Numbered from the stretch's first letter, positions 36,077 through 48,141 are shown. The stretch is 64,000 nucleotides of DNA from Spirometra erinaceieuropaei (GCA_902702965.1 CACRXP010000177.1:389207-453206); one strand, 5' to 3'. Program-made: numbers and translations. The notes: generated from the sequence alone by a model not told the origin.

Positions 36077-36859
36077 CTGCATTTGATGTCAGTTTGTGCT
36101 GGGTAGCTTACGGTGCAGGAACAGCGCCAGGTGATCATCATGGGCGGCGAGGGCGAGAAGTCGAGGAGTTTGACCCTTGTGGTCCTCACAGAGCAGGGAG
36201 GCTCCGGCGCGAACGAGAGCTTCACAAACCCTCCTTCGTCGGTAGGCGGCTGCTTTGTGCAGGGCAGTTTGCTCCCTGTCAATGGAAAATGAGTGTTTGG
36301 TGTTACGCGAATTTAAAGCAAAACCAAAGAAGCTAAAGGCTATAATTTGGTAACCTAAGAAGCTGGCACCTCACAACAGAGAGAATCAATTGTGAAATCG
36401 GTATGGATAAATTCGCCGTGGTATGTGACATCAACTTGGAGCAACAGTCATTTGACTGTTTTACATGCCAGGACGGGGCGTGAGCATGGAAATAAGACAG
36501 AACGCAACTTGGACAGGATCTCCGGAAGGTGATACACTAGCACTGGTTCAGGGAGCGGTGCAGATCAGTAACACGAAGGAATGGCTGAATCCACAATTCA
36601 ACAGTCTGTCTTTACTGAATGCAATCTAGTAGGAGCTCAATAGACGGGCCGTATCCGCAAGGACGTGGTATGCATACACCAACTCCGGCGGTCAGTACGT
36701 GTTTGTTGGGTCTAAGTTCCAGATGCACTTTCTTTATTTCTAACGACTGATCGAGCGCGCTTACAAATATCATTACAATGCCTTTCTTTGGACTTAAATG
36801 ACCATTATTGACTTCCCTGCTGTGAACAATAGAAGAATCAACGGCGGGTAAAGGGATAC

Positions 36860-36940
36860 CATACTTGTAGCACAGGTACTATCCAAAAGCCTATACACGC
36901 GTGTTTCGCCGATATTCTGCCCCTGCATGACACAGCTTTC
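36860..36940. repeat. fragment of the second hairpin-MITE family
   Basis: GTAGCACAGGTACTATCC and ACACGCGTGTTTCGCCG as in the copies at 8035 and 41535-42114. Confidence 0.5.
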
Positions 36941-36944
36941 GGAA

Positions 36945-37640
36945 TTTCTGTTGAGATTTCATGAGTTAGCCCACTTACTGTACTTTTTTCGTAGTATATT
37001 AAGTCTTCTCTCCTATACTCGAAAAGAGCACACCTATCGGTCTCAAAGTCTTTAATTCGCTGGTAATTTTGAACACAGCGTGCAGTTGCGCTGGCATTTA
37101 AAATTTTCGAACTACTGACTGTACGCTTCCCATTTAAGGAAAACCACACATTCCTCTGTACTATTAAGGAGGCCTAATAGGGAGCTCACAACATTTTGCA
37201 ATGGACATGGACTACGCTGTCTACTTTGTAAGCAACAGCGCAAAACGGACAGGTGCGACATTATTTGAACAAAGATATCATGACCTTATAACCATCCTAA
37301 TTCCAAAATTTGAAATCATACAGTAATTTTTTTACGGAGATTAGACGAGAAAGGGCATTTGTTTGTATACATTCTATGAACCATGCTCAGATTTCTGAGG
37401 AAATTAAAAATCAATAAGTAAGGATCATACTAATTAGGTGTCTGCCTTTAACGAGGTAGGTTTTTGCAAACAGTCGGGAAGATGCGTATTTGAAAGCCAG
37501 TATCCTGGTGTTATGGAAATTTCCAGCTATTATGCTGCATGCTAGTAAATAGTACAGCCCGACCTAAGCGAGCTTTTATCACGGAAGTCACATTTAAAAA
37601 TTTCGTTAAACACTTCCCGAGTTACACCACGTACAATATG
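36945..37640. mobile_element. foldback element, degenerate copy
   Basis: Begins with the inverse terminal word TTTCATGAGTTAGCCCACTTAC and keeps centre words (GAGCTCACAACATTTTGCAA, TGCTGCATGCTAGTAAATAG) in order. Outer arms are eroded. Confidence 0.55.
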
Positions 37641-38320
37641 CACATTGTTTATTTAGGGTCATTCGCGGCGCTCCATTTGGCACTTTGTCTTGAAAATCAT
37701 TAATGACGGACTAGCTATCATATCACAGCCGTGAATAGAATAAACTTGATCCAGCTAGTGTCAAAAGAATTTTTTAATTTTGCGCTCCTTTTCTCCTTAG
37801 TTATTAAATACCTTATATCAAACTGCACTCGAAAACTTTTTGGGTTCTTATGGTTTCCACAAAAGTACCCTTCCCTATAATACCTAGGATTTCCTTCAGC
37901 ACGTTTCTGATGTACATTCAATTGTGAGGAAGCCTGACAAAGGCGCAATGATCAAAATCGTACGTGTTTCGTCAAACTCTGCAAAATTTTACCTGCTGGC
38001 GCCATGGTTATCCTTTTCGGTCACCCATGGTTTTTTTCCGATTCGCGCATACTAGTCACATCAGCAGTAACGAATGGGGGATGCCTTAGGTTGTAGCATA
38101 GCATTCAAATACTGTTTCGATCAAAATATAGCCTATTTTAAAACAAAAGCATTCTCTTTCTCTCTCAACGCAATAACAGGTTCGCCCGTTGAAAGACGGT
38201 TTTCATGGGAAGCCAGTGCAACCCTTCTGTTAGATCAGACTTGTCAGATACATCGTGCGACTCCAGCTCCAGCGGAACTGCCAATAAAACACCAAAAACA
38301 CTTCTTTTTGATGAATTATA

Positions 38321-38791
38321 GAAGAATTTGGAGCAGGTTATATTGGTCGCACGAGTCGGCGCTTATCCAGGAGAATACGGGAATAGCTCCTGGCATGGCT
38401 AGGAAGAGGAGCAACGAGGAGAATAAGCAGCGCCATTCTCGCGCATGTTGTCGATTCCGGACATCGTGTGGACCCCAACGAAGCTTTTCGTGTGATTTAT
38501 AAGGTCCCATCGAGCTACCCTAAGCCACTGGGCCAGCGTCTGCTAGCAACAGCAGAAGCGGCCGCCACCAGGTTGCGAACCACGTTCAGACTCCGCGCCC
38601 ACAGTAGTCGAGGGTCGACTAACGTTGCAACTCTCCCCGCGCCCTTTCGCTCTCACCCCGCCCCTGACACTAACTGCCATTACCCCCCCCCCCCTTCCCC
38701 GACATTCCCACACCCTGCCTGTCTTTTAAGGCAAACTCTTATCGATTTCTCTTATCGCGACATGTCTTACTTCTACCCCGTACCCATATAA
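38321..38791 (+). pseudogene. Penelope-like element C-terminus with GIY-YIG endonuclease remnant
   Basis: The frame from 38321 reads EEFGAGYIGRTSRRLSRRIR then GAA TAG (38381-38386), and continues LLAWLGRGATRRISSAILAH, VVDSGHRVDPNEAFRV and YPKPLGQRLLATAEAAATRL to a stop at 38789. GYIGRTSRRL..R..E is the second half of a GIY-YIG nuclease core, and AILAHVVDSGHRVD is the HxxxTGH-like segment that follows in Penelope-like elements. The in-frame TAG lies where the conserved E(H) motif is expected. No RT is found upstream in the visible sequence. Confidence 0.7.
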
Positions 38792-39219
38792 CTGTACTAG
38801 TCCGACGTGAATTTAAAGAAAACTACGTATGCTCGCCACCTTGTCTTCTGATTACTGCTATGGGAATTTTCGCAACTCTAGAAGAATTTGTGTCGAGCGG
38901 CAAGGTATACGACGTCTGCGGTAAACCACAACTTACTTCTTGAAGTCCCGCAACTCCAGCAGTTCCGGAGAAGCTGAAAATAAAATGAATGCACACAATG
39001 TGAGTAGGAGAGTGGTTGTGGATGTTAAATAGAAAACAGCTCTTAATAACAAGACTAAGTAGACTTCAATTTTATTCGTGACCTATGCGCTGTCCTCAAA
39101 TGGCCAAAATTTAAATTCACGCTCAGAAGCCCTGGCGTCCAGACCAAACTCTGCCGATAGGTAAACAAAATTCAACCACTGACCAACGTGATTACCCCTG
39201 TTGGCTGTGATCGGAAATA

Positions 39220-39365
39220 TCTACAGCGGTGTTTTGTCGTCTTCTTAATGCATGCATAATGCATTAGGTTGTAACTTATCCCAACTAGACGTCCAGGTAC
39301 GTGTGTCGTTGGTGTTTATGCTACTGCAGGGGGTTCGGCTCTTCAATAGATCCCCCAGTGTTATC
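39220..39365. repeat. fragment of the second hairpin-MITE family
   Basis: GGGGGTTCGGCTCTTCAATAG followed by GATCCCCCAG as at 8130. Confidence 0.5.
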
Positions 39366-39493
39366 TACGCGCAACCCGGTGAATGAACTACAGACAAGAA
39401 CCTTGTAAATTACTGAGAGAATAACTTGGAGCTAAGTGATTGGGATAAGACTTTATATTTACATATATTGCAGAAGCGACCAAAGAAGCGTAC

Positions 39494-39577
39494 CTACTAC
39501 TATTACTACTACTACTACTACTATTACTACTACTACTACTACTACTGCTACTACTACTACTACTACTGCTACTACTG

Positions 39578-39650
<73 letters not shown>

Positions 39651-39653
39651 CAT

Positions 39654-39731
<78 letters not shown>

Positions 39732-39734
39732 CAT

Positions 39735-39812
<78 letters not shown>

Positions 39813-39815
39813 CAC
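39494..39815. repeat. (TAC)n trinucleotide microsatellite, ~320 bp
   Basis: Long TAC/CTA/ACT array with occasional ATT and GCT variants. It yields long homopolymer frames (poly-Tyr, poly-Thr, poly-Ser, poly-Val) that are not genes. It abuts a SINE through CACTAGTCACACGAG and a short (ATG)n. Confidence 0.97.
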
Positions 39816-39834
39816 TAGTCACACGAGATGATGA

Positions 39835-40520
39835 TGATGATGATGATGATGATGCCGACAAAGAAAAGGGAGACCGGAATGGCCACTTCTTGCTTATTAG
39901 CCGTCATCAGCCAGCCATACCTAACCCCAAGTGTGGATCACTTGAAATTCGAACCCAGGATCTTTGGTCATGGAGTTTGACAGTCTACCATTGAGCCACG
40001 GGCCCGTTGTCCTGTCGGTTGTGATCGGGAATATGAATTATGACAGTGAGCGCTCACCGTTCAGGTAGGTTGCGGAACATGCTCGTTCCGTTGTGCCTTT
40101 GGTGCTCATACTAGAACCCTTGCGGGCAGTCGCACAGCGACCAGTAGTAGACATAGATGAGATGGTGCCGATAAAGACAAGGGAGACCGGAATGGGCATT
40201 TCTAGCCTATAAGCCGTCGTGAGTCAGCCACAACCTATCCCAAGCGTGGATCAGTTGAGATTCGAACCCGGGATTCTTGGTCATGGAATTTGACAGCACA
40301 AACCCATTGTTCTGTTGGTTATTATAGATAGACACTCACCGGTTGGGTTGCGCAACACGCTTGGTCCGTTGTGCTGTGGGGCTTAAATTAGAACCCTCAG
40401 TCAATAGTAGCATAGTATCTCAAGTGGTCCACACTTGCGATCAAGTATTACTGACTGACGACGGCTAATAAGCCAGAAATGGCCAGTCCGGTCTTCCTTG
40501 TCTTTGTCGATACCATCTCA
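39835..40520. repeat. SINE cluster: two copies in - orientation, one partial in +
   Basis: Each - copy reads GCCGACAAAG/GCCGATAAAG, AAGGGAGACCGGAATGG, TTATTAGCCGTC, GTCAGCCA, then an inverse B box (GAAATTCGAACCCAGGATC; GAGATTCGAACCCGGGATTC) and inverse A-box region, then ATCGGGAATATGAATTATGA, and the 3' unit (GCTCACCG..GTTCCGTTGTGCC..). The + piece starts near 40415 (TGACTGACGACGGCTAATAA) and ends CTTTGTCGATACCATCTCA. Confidence 0.75.
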
Positions 40521-40729
40521 TAGTATGTTATATGTATTATGCATTTCAGGACAAAATAGGACGATCTAGCTTGGCTTTTCATACACGTATTTGAGCACAG
40601 TTGGCTGAGGTAGAAAAATAAGCTTGGGACTAACGATTCAGTCCTCGCGTAATGTTCCCGCAGCCACAAAATCGCCGTTATGCTACCTCGCAGTCAGGTA
40701 GGTAAACGTGGGTTATATGTTGTGATGGT

Positions 40730-41015
40730 AGGGGGCGCTCACCGATCGTTCATACGGAACTCACTCGTTCCGTTGTGCCTTTAGGGCTCTCTCTCGAACC
40801 CAACCAGCAGCCGCACAGCGGCGCATGATATATAGGCAGAATGATATTACCGACAAAGACAAGGGAGACTGGAATGGTCATTTCTGGCTTATTAGCCGTC
40901 GTCAGCCAGCCATACCCAAGCCCGAAGTGTGGAACACCCGAGCCTCGAACTCGCGACCTGTTGGTTTAGAAGTTCACGCCTCTACCCACCGGGCCACGAG
41001 ACCGTTGCCCTGTCT
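40730..41015 (-). repeat. SINE copy, nearly full
   Basis: GGGCGCTCACCGATCGTTCA, CCAGCAGCCGCACAGCGGCG, TACCGACAAAGACAAGGGAG, TCTGGCTTATTAGCCGTCGT and an inverse B box in GAGCCTCGAACTCGCGACC, then CTACCCACCGGGCCACGAG. The order is the exact inverse of 63096-63385. Confidence 0.8.
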
Positions 41016-41534
41016 GTTTGTGGGTTATATGTGCCTATAACCGGAAACCGCTATCAGGTTTGTCCCCCTCCATCAAATCTGCAGGCACGAAAACTTTTCT
41101 TGATCTGGGGACACCGATTAACAGGCCTCATGCCAGGTGATTTGGATTGACCGGGACCGATACAACTAACCAATCGAATCATCTGATCAGTCAAAAAGCC
41201 CTACGCATGAGGTAAGGAATGAAAATTTGCCCTGGAAGTCAGTTCAATATATTGCACTGGGATCTTTGACAAACAACTGGAGATTATCCATGAAGCCCTG
41301 AATCTCGAGAGCATGGAGGATGATTTATACTCGACACTTTCGACGAAGAAGGCAAATAATTGAAGTGTGGGGAAAGTTTTTACGGTTGGTGGGGAAGGTC
41401 AACGCCAGTCGGATTCGTCAGGTTTAAATGGGCGTCGATGGAGGTGTTTCGGTGCAATTTATCGGACTCGCTGTTGGTCGACGGCGACCATTTTCAGACT
41501 ACGCGGTTACTCGATTTTGCACTGGCTAGAAAGA

Positions 41535-41970
41535 AGGTACCGCACTCATCTTGTTTGCTTTCCGAGGAAATTAATGCGCGAATTCAGAGTAAATCCTCCG
41601 GAACGGACCTTTTCAGGCACGGTCCGGAAGTTGGCATGAATATTTGAGATGAAATCCATCAGTTACTGCGGAATGACCGCGTAGTATTCACAAACCGCCA
41701 ACAGGCAGCCAGTAGTATATAATTGTGCAATTATTTACTGTACCGACAACACAGGTACTATCTATACGGTAAATAATTACACAGTTATATACTAATGGCT
41801 GCCTGTTGGCAGTTTCTGAATATTACGCGGTTAATCGGCAGTAACTGATTAATTTCAGCTCAAATATTCGTATCAGATTTCGGACCGTGCCTGAAAGTTC
41901 TGCTCGGAAGAATTTATTCCAACTTCGCACATTAATTTCCTCAGAAATTAAACGAGGCAAGGTGAAACTG
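41535..41970. mobile_element. hairpin MITE with ~200 bp inverted arms
   Basis: Left arm 41535-41732 and right arm 41768-41970 are reverse complements (for example CCAACAGGCAGCCAGTAGTA against TACTAATGGCTGCCTGTTGG; TTCAGGCACGGTCCGGAAG against TTCGGACCGTGCCTGAA), with a 35 bp loop. Family words continue to about 42114, where CGGTAAATAATTACAC is the inverse of the word at 41727. Confidence 0.75.
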
Positions 41971-42246
41971 GAGTTCATATACCAGAAAACTGGGGACCCA
42001 CTGCTGAGACGAACTCCTCGCAGCTGCATCAGGCAGCGGCACAAGATCGGTTAACGCGCGTGTCTGGACTTTTTAGCTGATACCTGCGTTGTCAGTACGG
42101 TAAATAATTACACATTTGATACCGTGAAGTTTTCCCGGGCTTTGAAATGGAATCCCACCGCTTCGGCTTTGCTTGCACTCTCGTGATGGTCTGCTTTTCG
42201 GTTTGATCATGTTGGCAAACGCGCGCGAATGCGAAGAAAGCCGCCT

Positions 42247-42483
42247 NNNNNNNNNNNNNNNNNNNNNNNNNNNNNNNNNNNNNNNNNNNNNNNNNNNNNN
42301 NNNNNNNNNNNNNNNNNNNNNNNNNNNNNNNNNNNNNNNNNNNNNNNNNNNNNNNNNNNNNNNNNNNNNNNNNNNNNNNNNNNNNNNNNNNNNNNNNNNN
42401 NNNNNNNNNNNNNNNNNNNNNNNNNNNNNNNNNNNNNNNNNNNNNNNNNNNNNNNNNNNNNNNNNNNNNNNNNNNNNNNNNNN
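42247..42483. other. assembly gap of 237 N
   Basis: Unknown bases within or beside repetitive DNA. Confidence 1.
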
Positions 42484-42654
42484 CGGCGAGTGCACGCATC
42501 ATCTCAGAGCGTATTTATGGGGTAAAGCTGCGAAGTACGCTAATCTGCCCTGATTCCTGATTGGCAGACGAACGATTCAGGCTGCCTTCAAGACTTAGCC
42601 TACAGTTTTTAGAGGCGACAGTATACTGACAAGTAAACAACGGATGAGACAGTT

Positions 42655-43315
42655 GAGTGAGCTGTGGTTATGTAGCAGAACCTGATGGACACAATGCTGT
42701 TGACCTACTTAATTATTTGCAGTTGGTGTGATTGCGTTGACATGGTGTTGGTGTGTTCTGTTGATGTTGTTTCTTTGTTGCCATGTCTAACTTTTTTGGC
42801 CCAATGTCGATGGTCCTTCTTGACTTTCGGCCTGTCGTCCCCTTCTAACTTTCGCGTTGGATGTTTCAGGGTTAGGGTTTAGGGCTGCGGTTAAGAGTTA
42901 GGGTTAGGGTTGGGGTTACGGGCTAGGGTTCGGGTTAGGGGTGGGGGCAACAATTTCTCGACCACTCAAAGCACAATCGCGCATTCCCAATAGCTTTTCT
43001 TTTGCACACAATTACTTGGCCTCGTAGCCTGTGCGTTCCCCGGCCTCATCTGTAGAGAGCCCTGCAAGATCTTTTTTCGTGGCCGTACCTGTCAGGGGTT
43101 AGGGATTAAGGTTGGGGCTCGGGGTCAGGGGCTAGGGGCTAGAGTTTAGTGGTTGGGATTAGGAGTTGACTTAGGGATTAGGGGTTAGACTGTGGCTTGT
43201 CTACTGCAGGTACGACTACGAAATAAGATCCGACCAAACCCCTATTACCACCGGCCTCGTATAAGAGGTGGCTGGGGTTTGTTTACCTCAGGTGCGACTA
43301 AATAACCACATCTGA
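42655..43315. mobile_element. MITE with telomere-like core (copy 2, longest)
   Basis: Left end GAGCTGTGGTTATGTAGCAG; right end inverse TAAATAACCACATCTGA. Contains TTAGGG-like arrays at 42870-42950 and again, degenerate, at 43095-43195, with CAATCGCGCATTCCCAATAG between. About 660 bp, more than twice copy 1, owing to the longer arrays. Confidence 0.7.
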
Positions 43316-43910
43316 ATGGAAGTTGTTGATACGCAGAGTGAGACAGAAAAATGTTGGCCCATCCCGAGGTTAGAATCCGTACCCATTTGGTCACAGTGGG
43401 TCAGGACACTCTTTCAAGAATTACACCATCCACTTGCATGGATTACACGTCAGCAGTATCTTTGAAGTCTGTGGTGCTGGAGCATTTACTGACAACCAGT
43501 GAACGGCTCACTTTCTATTACCAGTAAATTTTATTAGGCCCAACTGTGAAAAACCCGGCACCTCAGTGGGATCCGACATTCTAACCACCCGAACTACAAA
43601 GATCACTACCGGGCGCCGTGAGTCTAGTCGCATTTTGGTCTTTTGTAGTCTTTGTCACAAGTTAGGTAACGGTCAAAAGGGCGTGTTTTCACGGCGCGAA
43701 GGAAAACAGTCTGATCTCTGGAACTTTTTTCACGGGAAGATGCACTCCCCCCTGTAACAGGTGGCATGGCGTTAAATTCCAGGAAGGAAGGGTTAATGTT
43801 AGGGATTGGGCATAAGAAACACACGAAATGAAACGAAAGACCACCTGCAGTAGAAGGACACGTCAAAATTCCCGTGTCCAACCGAACGGTTTCGTCAGTC
43901 ACTCTTTCAG
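43316..43910. other. no recognised gene; repeat shared with 46447-46700
   Basis: The segment near 43860-43920 (TTCGTCAGTCACTCTTTCAG then CAGCGTCCCG) recurs at 46675-46710. Open frames are short. Confidence 0.45.
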
Positions 43911-44909
43911 CAGCGTCCCGTGACCGATCTCATGAAATGTTGGCCAAAATTCTGAAATGCGCTTTCGATTAGGAAGGATGGATGCGGTGGCTTTGTAATA
44001 CTAATTATCATTTAGCGTAATCTTATAACATTTCGGACTCATCAGGATGTCGGCTTTTGTGTGAACTTCTTTCTGACCTTCCGCAGAAACCGCACTGGGT
44101 TAAAAATGACTGCCTAAGTAGTATGCATTTTTCATATTGATTTTGGAGGATCGTAAAAATTCAAATATATTTTATGGAAGGCATATACAAAACTATGCGT
44201 TCTTTTACTTGTCTGGTAGAAGATCACATTATGTTCACATTTTATACTCAAAGAAAGGGCAGATTAACGTTTTAAAAAAGTTTTCCGGTTCCCGAATAAT
44301 TTTGAGCTTGATCAGCCGTTGCATCAGCGTTTAACGATTTCAGTCTCCGAGCTGTAGTGTTCCGCGTAGGGAAAACCATATATTCCCCCATGCCTTTAAG
44401 AAGATAATATATGAAGTTTAAAAAATGTTGTGATGAATACGGGCTGTGTTTTTCATTTTTTGAGGAACATTAGTAAACGGACACGTACGATGCTGTACAT
44501 ATGGACGTCGCACGGTCTCAAAAACCTCATACGCAGAAACTTTTTTAAAATCGACATTTAACCTTCCTTAGAATATAAAATATAAAGAAGGTATGGTTTT
44601 CTACCAGACAAGTAAAAATCGCATATTTGTGTGCATGTTTTCCACAAAATATATTTAAATTTTTACGACCATCCAAAATCCATGTGCAAAATGCATGCTA
44701 CATAAGCAGTCATTTTTTTTACCGACTTTGGATTCTGCGGAATATCAGAAAGAAGTGCGTACAAAAGCCGACATCCCGGCAAGTCCGAAATACTATAGGA
44801 TTATGCCACGTGGTAATTAGTATTACAACGGCACCTCATTAATCCTTCCTAATCGAAAACGCATTTCAGAATTTTGGCCAACATTTCGTGAGATCGGTCA
44901 CGCACCTTA
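43911..44909. mobile_element. foldback element, second subfamily, full-length
   Basis: Left GTGACCGATCTCATGAAATG, right CATTTCGTGAGATCGGTCAC. Internal TGACTGCCTAAGTAGTATGC at 44108 and inverse CATGCTACATAAGCAGTCAT near 44693. Subfamily as at 18213. Confidence 0.8.
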
Positions 44910-45370
44910 GTTCAAAGGCAATCATCATAAGAAAGAAATTTGAAGACCACTCCTTGGCACTTCATTTTCGGCACGCCTTCTCCAAATGCCGCACCTATAT
45001 CAGAGCATGCTTCTCAGCCATTAATCCAAATTCAGATTCCCAAAATGAGCACGCTTGAATAATAAGGCCATTAAAAAAATTTCCATGGCAGTGCGGTCCA
45101 GTTAACTGAAATTTCTCCGCGTTATAAGATGTAAACAGACACGCCGGTCGAGCAGGTTCCAGTGTGATTCAACAAGCCATTGTGCAGAAGTCTGTCGAAA
45201 TCCACAGGAACCTTTGTGGCTTCCTTCGCCATATTCATATCAATTTTTTGGGAAAACTTAAACTACAATGTACCTGATACTCTCTTTGCACGTAATGCTG
45301 TGATAGATGGCAGATGAGTTAATTAAACTGGTATTGTTTGACTTGTCCTGTCTGTCAGACCAAATTAATA
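44910..45370 (-). repeat. unclassified dispersed repeat, pair with 46700-47320
   Basis: Shares AAGCGTG(CTC/GAT)ATTTT, GGACCGCACTG / GGACCACACTG and GTTTGACTTGTCCTGTCTGTCA-like words with 46700-47320. In each the - strand shows a partly open frame; the 46819-47025 version is open for 68 codons. No confident family. Confidence 0.5.
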
Positions 45371-45453
45371 GTTCTAACAGCAGCAGAAGGGCTTGCGAGA
45401 ACTGGCACCGAAGTGACAAAAGGCAGCTATGACGCAACCTTTGGCCAATACTA

Positions 45454-46443
45454 CAGTAGGTGGGCTGACTCATGAAATGTCATCCGAAATTCCGAAATGC
45501 GTCTTCGTTTCTAAAAGATTAATTAAGCATGGTTGTAAAACTAGTCAGCCTACAATATAATTATATAATAATTCAGTTACCTCAGGATGCCGGCTTTTGA
45601 GCGAACTTCCTTCCGCCTGCATGCAAATCAAACGCTTTGTAGAAATGACTATTTAAGTAGCACGAATTTTTCTCGTTGATTTTCGATGCACCCAAAAGTC
45701 TAATTATATTCCATGGAAAGCATGCATAAAAACATTCATTCTTTCGCTCATTCGGTAGATAAGTACGTCTTCGTCTAATGTCATACTCCAGGGAGGGACA
45801 TAATTCGGTTTTCAAAACTTTTCCGATTCCCAACTAATTTTGAGCCTGCTCTTCCTTCACACTATGATCAGGGTTTCCAAACTACAACCCGTATATTTTC
45901 CGCGTACAGAAATCCACACATTTCTCTACGGTTTTGAGGGGGAACCATATGGGGTTCATGAAATTTGACATTGGATTTGATCCATATTGTTAACTTCACA
46001 AGCCACATTGGTAAATGCAGAGATATGACAATTTATGAACGGCCATGTGACGATAGTTAAAAATGCTACAATTATAAACATTTCAAAAACCGAATTATAT
46101 ATCTCCTTCGAGTATAACATTAGATTAAGGCGTACTTATCTAGCGAATGAGCAAAAGAATGAAGATTTTTATGCACGGTTTCCATGGCATATAATTGGAC
46201 TTTTGGGTGCATCGAAAATCAACGAGAAAAATTCATGCTACTTAAGTAGTCAATTTTAAAGAGCGTAGATTTGCATACAGCCGGAAGGAAGTTCGCTCGA
46301 AAACCAGCATCCTGAGGCAACCGAATTATTATAGAATTATGTTGCATGATGATTAGTTTTACAACTCTACTTAATTAATCTTTTGGAAACGAAGACGCAT
46401 TTCGGAATTTCGGTTGACATTTCATGAGTTAGCTCACCTACTG
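45454..46443. mobile_element. foldback element, full-length copy
   Basis: CAGTAGGTGGGCTGACTCAT to ATGAGTTAGCTCACCTACTG, bracketed by TA (45452-45453 and 46444-46445). One of the best preserved copies. Confidence 0.88.
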
Positions 46444-46699
46444 TACCTAGCCTTTGAAGCCGGTTTTTTGACTCGACCACTCAGGCCATAGGATTCCACT
46501 CCGTTGACTGTGATCTGGAATACGCGAACTCCAGATGATCTGCTCTGATTGCGGGATGGAATATAACCTCCCTGTTGCGGTGGAGGGGTCGGTCTCCTCC
46601 TTCACGTTGCCATTACTTCGAAGAAAATAGTGATAAGTACAAGACATTTCAATTCCTGTGTTCAACCGAGTGGGTTCGCCAGTCACTCTCTCGCAGCAG

Positions 46700-47320
46700 C
46701 GTCCCGTAACACCTTTTGAGCCGGATATAGTTCCAAGACATTCGTCATTAGAAAGAATTTTTAGCGTCTCTTTTCTCTAGCACACCTTCAGATGCTAAAC
46801 TTCTATTAGGACATACTTCTACAGCCATAAGGCCGGGTTCAGATTCGCAAAATATCCACGCTTGAATAACATAGTCATTTTAAAAATAACCGTGACAGTG
46901 TGGTCCAGTTCACTGATATTTCTCAGCCCTAGCACAGCCCTAACCCCGATGAAATTCAGCAGGCCCCTGCGAGGAAGTTTGATGTAAACTACACGGAGCT
47001 TTTTGGCCACCTTAGACATATCCATATCAGTCTTCTGGAAAGTTTTGAAACTGTATTTTACCTGCTTTTTCTTATTTACGTAATGCTTTGACAGGAAGCA
47101 GGTATATAAATTAAGCTGTTGGGCCAGGATCGATTAATTGTATGCAGGTCTCCACACCCCCTCCATCCCTCCCTCCCCCACCCCTTGTGACCCGGCTCAA
47201 CCCACTGTCACTGACTTCCTCCTCTTCTTTCCTCCCCCCTCCCCCACTCTATTCACCTACCCCGTTTGTATAAACTGGTGTTGTTTGATTTGTCCCGTCT
47301 GTCAAGCCAGATGTACAGCG
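46700..47320 (-). repeat. unclassified dispersed repeat, second copy
   Basis: See 44910-45370. Here a C-rich insertion at 47145-47260 is absent from the other copy. A foldback fragment (GACTGATCTCATGAAATGTT) begins at about 47322. Confidence 0.45.
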
Positions 47321-47512
47321 AGCGACTGATCTCATGAAATGTTGGCTGAAATTGTGAAATGCGTTTTCGATTAGGAAGGATTACTTAGGCGCGGTTTCAC
47401 CGCCTTTGCCCAAAGAAACTTTCTGCAGTCGCCCGAACAAATGAATATGGATCCCTCGCAAATTCCAGATGGGTTCCCGTACCCCTACCCCGGCCATGAT
47501 CCAAACAAGGTC

Positions 47513-47811
47513 AGATATTGTCATGCAGCCCCACCGGATGTAAACAAACCTCAGCTACCAGGAATATAGGACCGGGTGGTAATAGAAGACTTTTACAGGT
47601 GGGGCCGGGAACGCACAGGGGACGAGGCCAAGTAGTTATATGCAAATGAAAAGCTACTGGTAAGAATGCGCGGTTGTACTTTGTGTGGTTGAGAAATAAT
47701 TGCCCTAACCCTTAACGCTAACCATAACTCCTAACTCTAACCCTTAACCGCAACCCTAAACCCGAACCCAACAGTATTGTGTCTACCAGGTAGGGCTACA
47801 TAATCACATCT
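47513..47811. mobile_element. MITE with telomere-like core (copy 3, inverted)
   Basis: AGATATTGTCATGCAGCCCC at the left, GGGCTACATAATCACATCTT at the right; interior TGCGCGGTTGTACTTTGTGT, then CCCTAACCCTTAACG-type units and CCCAACAGTATTGTGTCTAC. Orientation is opposite to copies 1 and 2. Degenerate CCCTAA-like DNA continues to about 47960 outside the element. Confidence 0.75.
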
Positions 47812-48141
47812 TAGTCCGAACAGTTACCCAAACCCTAAATCTAGCACTAACATTCACAAAACCTGATCTCAACCCAACCTTGCCCTTACCATAACACTCT
47901 AGCCCTAATTCTCATAGCCTTAGCTCCAACACTAACCTCAGGCCTAAACCAAAAACTTCCCGTAATTTTGGCCAACGTCACTTGCATTAGGAGAGATTCA
48001 TGCTCCCTATGAAAAATCCTGCGACCGCGAGCATTGCTCATTTCACTGGGCATTGGCATTTGCATCGAAAGGCATAGGACTGCTAAATTAACATGTGAGC
48101 ACTAGACTGCCTGTCGACGAAGGTGGCATACTGAGACTCAC

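Noticed and set aside
39388..39861. Poly-Ser, poly-Tyr, poly-Thr and poly-Val frames
   Set aside because: Translations of the (TAC)n microsatellite in different frames.
39835..41015. tRNA genes
   Set aside because: A and B boxes are present but belong to multi-copy SINE bodies with long non-tRNA tails; no intact cloverleaf is seen.
46819..47025. 68-codon - strand frame slightly reminiscent of a ligand-gated channel extracellular strand
   Set aside because: The resemblance is too weak, and the segment is a dispersed repeat whose other copy (45070-45240) has stops.
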